Shown: positions 5,704 to 8,395 of the stretch, piece after piece
Layout: each line of letters starts with the position of its first letter
Numbering within the stretch: position 1 is the first letter of the stretch
Source of the DNA: Bacillota bacterium
Lineage (GTDB): Bacteria > Bacillota > Clostridia > Tissierellales > Sedimentibacteraceae
NCBI GenBank assembly: GCA_029239575.1
Contig: JARBUP010000118.1
Span: 1 to 8,395, forward strand
Direction of reading: 5' to 3'
Length of the DNA: 8,395 nt
Notes under the pieces: generated by a model
The model's input: only the letters and a program-made list of their open reading frames with translations
What the model was told of the DNA's origin: nothing
Databases searched by the model: none
Position numbers and translations under genes: made by a program

Positions 5704-5762
5704 AGCGGCTGTATTTATATATGTAACCTGTCATAAAGGGTAATAATATAAATACAGCTGTT
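5704..5762. terminator. Long hairpin between convergent genes, likely bidirectional terminator
   Basis: Arms at 5704-5720 and 5746-5762 pair over 17 positions, of which the inner 13 (GCTGTATTTATAT with its complement) are perfect and two outer pairs are G-T. The loop is 25 bases and holds a possible small inner stem ACC/GGT. On the plus strand T-rich TTTATTTATT follows. The element lies 12 bases after the GIY-YIG-like gene and 18 bases beyond the folC stop, so it can serve both transcripts. It lacks an uninterrupted U-run, so its efficiency is uncertain. Confidence 0.65.
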
Positions 5763-5780
5763 TATTTATTAAATATTTAG

Positions 5781-7094
5781 CTAAAAAGCAAGAACATTTT
5801 TATTTTGTTTCAATAAGGATCTGATTTCCCCAATTAAATATAGTGAACCAACAAAAGCAACTATGTCATTTTGTTGAAGGCTTTGGACTATTTCAAATGC
5901 TTCTTGACAGTTATTTAATGGTTTCACAGGAATATCGAATCTATTATTGATTAATTCAGCTAGTTCAATAGCACTCATTGCTCTATGACTATTTGGTGTT
6001 AGCGTATAAATTTTTTCGCAAATTGGAATTAAAAAATCTAAAACACTTTCAGGGTTCTTGTCTTTAAGCATTCCATAAAACAAAATAATTTTTTTGTCTT
6101 TGAAGTTTTCCTGAATTGATTTTGAGAAATATTCTATACCATTTTGATTGTGAGCACCGTCTAAAATTATAAAAGGGTTTCTGCATATTATTTCGAATCG
6201 TCCGATATATGAACAATTCTTAAAACCATTAATTATGCTTTTTTCAGTTATGTTTAGACCAATATTTTTAAGAATTTCTAAAGTCAGCAACGCTGTCACA
6301 GTATTATAAAGTTGGTGAGGCCCAAGAAAATTTATTTTTAATTCAGGAAGATTAAATATATCATTTTTTAAATATTCAATAGTTTGTCCATTTAAATCGC
6401 TATTTATTAGTCTTATATTTTTTATATCTGCTTCAAATACGGATGAATTTTTTAATTGAGCTTCTTCTTTTATTACGTTATTAATAGTCTCATCTTGAGG
6501 ATATATTACAACATTTGATTTTTCCTTTATTATTCCTGCTTTTTCATATGCAATTTTTTCAATTGTATCACCAAGAAATTCTGTATGGTCGAGGCTTATG
6601 GAAGTAATCACTGAAACAAGACTGTTTTTTATAACATTGCTTGCATCATGCCTACCGCCCATACCAACTTCAAGAACAAGAATGTCAATTTTCTGTTCTT
6701 CAAAATATTTAAAACCAATGGCCGTAATTATTTCAAATTCAGTGAGTTCTTTATATCCTTCATCATACATTATCCCTACTTTTTCTTTTACTTCAGAAGC
6801 AATTCGCGTAAGAGAATCTTTGTCTATGGGAGTATTATTAATTTGAATCCTTTCGTTAAATTCCTCAAGATGAGGACTTATAAACAAGCCTGTTTTATAA
6901 CCGGATGATATAAGCACATTGTTAAGCATATTACATGTTGAACCTTTTCCGTTTGTACCTGTAACATGAACTATTTTATAATTTTCCTGAGGGTTTCCCA
7001 TGAGTTCAGTAAGTCGTCCATTTCTTTCCAGTCCTTGCTTTGTACCGTTGTTGCTAACTGCACGTATAAATTCAATCGCTTGTTCATAATTCAT
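5781..7094 (-). CDS. folC: Bifunctional folylpolyglutamate synthase/dihydrofolate synthase
   Basis: Mur-ligase-family ATP enzyme that adds glutamate to dihydropteroate and/or extends the gamma-glutamate tail of folates in the cytoplasm. The 437 residues are full length. In order: P-loop VTGTNGKGST (44-53), the SPHLEEFNERI segment (73-83), LEVGMGGRHDASN (141-153) with metal/ATP-site residues, SLDHTEFLGDT (167-177), the KAGIIK stretch with K185 at the position of the carbamylated lysine, and GRFEI (298-302) and DGAHN (312-316) in the C-terminal glutamate-ligase domain. Position 149 is His where many family members have Leu (GGRLD). The minus-strand ATG at 7094 has AAAGGTGG (plus 7099-7106) a few bases upstream. 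The gene is single, divergent from the symporter gene and convergent with the reductase operon; no folate or valS gene is adjacent. Whether both activities are present cannot be read from sequence. Confidence 0.95.
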   Translation of the reverse strand: MNYEQAIEFIRAVSNNGTKQGLERNGRLTELMGNPQENYKIVHVTGTNGKGSTCNMLNNVLISSGYKTGLFISPHLEEFNERIQINNTPIDKDSLTRIASEVKEKVGIMYDEGYKELTEFEIITAIGFKYFEEQKIDILVLEVGMGGRHDASNVIKNSLVSVITSISLDHTEFLGDTIEKIAYEKAGIIKEKSNVVIYPQDETINNVIKEEAQLKNSSVFEADIKNIRLINSDLNGQTIEYLKNDIFNLPELKINFLGPHQLYNTVTALLTLEILKNIGLNITEKSIINGFKNCSYIGRFEIICRNPFIILDGAHNQNGIEYFSKSIQENFKDKKIILFYGMLKDKNPESVLDFLIPICEKIYTLTPNSHRAMSAIELAELINNRFDIPVKPLNNCQEAFEIVQSLQQNDIVAFVGSLYLIGEIRSLLKQNKNVLAF

Positions 7095-7164
7095 AATGCC
7101 ACCTTTAAAATATATAGTATTTTATTTTTTTGGACATGTTTTTAAAAATAGAGTAACTATATAT

Positions 7165-7193
7165 ATTATAATCGAAATTATATGTTTGTACAA
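7165..7193 (-). promoter_or_regulatory. Possible promoter for folC
   Basis: On the minus strand a perfect TATAAT (plus 7165-7170) lies 17 bases after TTGTAC (plus 7188-7193), which matches the -35 consensus only in TTG. The predicted start, about 7158, gives a leader of some 64 bases. The whole area is AT-rich, so a chance TATAAT is possible. Confidence 0.42.
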
Positions 7194-7275
7194 ATTAATA
7201 AATTGAAATTAGATAAAAAATCTTTATATATTAAAAAGGGAATGAAAGTAATTTAAGTTAAAACTAACTAACACA

Positions 7276-7315
7276 TTGACTTTTTCAAATATTCTGATAA
7301 CATAATATCTGATAA
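7276..7315 (+). promoter_or_regulatory. Upstream control region of the symporter gene: TTGACT and paired TCTGATAA repeats
   Basis: TTGACT (7276-7281) is a good -35, but the best -10, CATAAT (7301-7306), is 19 bases away, so the promoter is suboptimal and may need an activator. TCTGATAA occurs twice, at 7293-7300 and 7308-7315, 15 bases apart. Direct repeats spaced close to one and a half helical turns beside a weak promoter could be a regulator site; equally they may be chance in AT-rich DNA. Confidence 0.3.
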
Positions 7316-7360
7316 TGTTTTCAACAGTGTTTTTCATAAATTTAAAGAGGAATTGAAAAT

Positions 7361-8395
7361 ATGAATAAAAGTATTATATATCTTTTATATTTTACGGCAT
7401 ATACAGTTTTATTATTGTTTTTTGGTAAAAGTGGATTTAAAAAGACTAATAATTCGAGGGATTTTTTTGTAGCAGGTAACTCATTGGGGTTATCAGCAAG
7501 TATATTTTCATTTTGTGCTACATGGTTTAGTGCGGCTTCAATGCAAGGTGTAACTGGTTCTTTATATGCATATGGTATTAGCACAGTATTATATGGAATT
7601 GTTCCATGGTTTTTAGGAGCATTTATGCTTTTAATTATGTCGTCAAAACTAAAGGAATACGATATATTAACAGTTCCAGAATTTTTTTACTTAAGATATA
7701 ACAGTAAATGGCTTCAATCACTTGGTGGTATGATGATTGTTGTTATATATACGCTTTATATAACTATTCAAATACGTGGTTTTGGAATAGTAATTTCTGA
7801 GCTTTTGGATATTAGTTATTTATTTTCAATAATATTAATATATCTATTTATAATTTATATAACCTTTGGTGGATTATTTTCGGTAGCTAAAACACATGCA
7901 TTAAATTTAGTTTTAGTAATTATAGGTATAATTTTAGCATTAGTTATTGTTTTAGATTATACTGGTGGTATCAAAGTAATTTTTGAAAAAGCAAAATTAA
8001 TTAATACAAGACCATTTTTAGATTTTCCATATATAACAGAAAAAGGTGGAATGTTACATCCTTTTGCAAAAGGTCAAATGCCTCCTAGTGTAGTTTTTAC
8101 ATCCTTTTTTGGCTGGGGATTAGGATTGGCCGCAAATCCACAATATGCAATTCGAATTATATCTGCTAAAGATTCAAAAACAGCTTCAAAAATGATTAGC
8201 TATTCTGTTGTTATATTATCGGCTTTATATATTGGTCTTATTATTATTGGTGTAGGAGGAAGAACCCTTGTTCCAACAATAAGATCAATCCAAACGGTTG
8301 ATGAAATATTCCCTTATATTATAAATAATGTAATATATTCACCATTTAGCGGATTGATTTTAATAGCTATTGTGTCAGCAGCTATTTCAACTGCT
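7361..8395 (+). CDS. Sodium:solute symporter (SSS family), 3' end outside window
   Basis: The reading frame from ATG at 7361 stays open for 345 codons to the window edge. AAAGAGG (7344-7350) lies 10 bases upstream. The product is an integral membrane transporter with hydrophobic segments at about 5-22, 42-60, 70-94, 118-140, 152-170, 180-199, 243-258, 278-298 and 328-345. SSS hallmarks are RDFFVAGNSLGL (33-44) before TM2, GGLFSVAKTHALN (170-182) around TM5, GWGLGLAANPQYAIRIISAK (251-270), as in PanF/PutP-like members, and the start of the AAISTA motif (340-345), whose Ser/Thr help bind sodium. Full members have about 450-550 residues, so roughly the last quarter to third is missing. It would import an organic solute (amino acid, pantothenate, short carboxylate or similar) with Na+; the substrate cannot be deduced. 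It is divergent from folC and seems to be the first gene of its transcript. Confidence 0.92.
   Translation, partial: MNKSIIYLLYFTAYTVLLLFFGKSGFKKTNNSRDFFVAGNSLGLSASIFSFCATWFSAASMQGVTGSLYAYGISTVLYGIVPWFLGAFMLLIMSSKLKEYDILTVPEFFYLRYNSKWLQSLGGMMIVVIYTLYITIQIRGFGIVISELLDISYLFSIILIYLFIIYITFGGLFSVAKTHALNLVLVIIGIILALVIVLDYTGGIKVIFEKAKLINTRPFLDFPYITEKGGMLHPFAKGQMPPSVVFTSFFGWGLGLAANPQYAIRIISAKDSKTASKMISYSVVILSALYIGLIIIGVGGRTLVPTIRSIQTVDEIFPYIINNVIYSPFSGLILIAIVSAAISTA

Noticed and set aside
6598..6908. Two plus-strand frames inside folC
   Set aside because: Both are shadows of the conserved folC reading frame on the other strand, without start signals.
7095..7360. Tetrahydrofolate riboswitch or other RNA element before folC or the symporter gene
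   Set aside because: No multi-stem conserved core was found. ATATATAGT (7110-7118) and its complement (7156-7164) flank the folC leader, but the outer arm overlaps the predicted start, so it would not be fully transcribed.
7342..7584. Minus-strand frame of 80 codons
   Set aside because: It is antisense to the symporter gene, whose membrane segments and SSS motifs are clear.
1..8395. CRISPR array, transposon, prophage or defence island
   Set aside because: No regularly spaced repeats, transposase, integrase, terminal inverted repeats or defence-type gene were found. The degenerate GIY-YIG-like protein alone does not support a mobile element.

Overview
The window is about 70% A+T. It has short, strongly Shine-Dalgarno-led genes, sigma-A type promoters with 17-bp spacers, and hairpin terminators, which suggests a low-GC anaerobic Firmicute (Clostridia or Tissierellia). 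The rho-rpmE neighbourhood, a stand-alone thioredoxin-like [2Fe-2S] protein, and FolC of the bifunctional type fit this. No species is assigned.

Layout. (1) Positions 1-233, minus: 5' part of a small [2Fe-2S] thioredoxin-like ferredoxin with a perfect consensus promoter (315-343), divergent from rho. (2) 396-2377, plus: rho with its own promoter, then rpmE (ribosomal protein bL31, zinc form) with another strong promoter, ending in a terminator near 2430. (3) 2673-3989, plus: a monocistronic class I/II PLP aminotransferase closed by a 9-bp GC-rich terminator. (4) 4065-5762, plus: a three-gene operon of a flavodoxin-fold reductase with an iron-sulfur-flavoprotein-like Cys motif, a conserved protein of unknown function (I recall the family as DUF6530), and a small degenerate GIY-YIG-like protein. 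A consensus promoter is followed at once by overlapping TTAGTAA/TTACTAA palindromes that look like an operator. (5) 5781-7094, minus: folC, convergent with that operon across a long shared hairpin. (6) 7361-8395, plus: first 345 residues of a sodium:solute symporter that runs off the end.

How the parts relate. Rho and bL31 are information-processing housekeeping genes and FolC makes folylpolyglutamates. The aminotransferase and symporter would suit an organism living on amino or organic acids (inference). The least explained part is the tightly packed reductase/DUF6530/GIY-YIG operon: two of its three products have no known function that I can name, and it has a dedicated operator. It is the best candidate here for an undescribed redox- or stress-responsive unit.

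No tRNA, rRNA, CRISPR array, insertion sequence or phage gene was seen. No gene-free stretch exceeds 300 bases; the three longest (234-507, 2378-2672, 7095-7360) are AT-rich and hold the promoters, hairpins and repeats listed.
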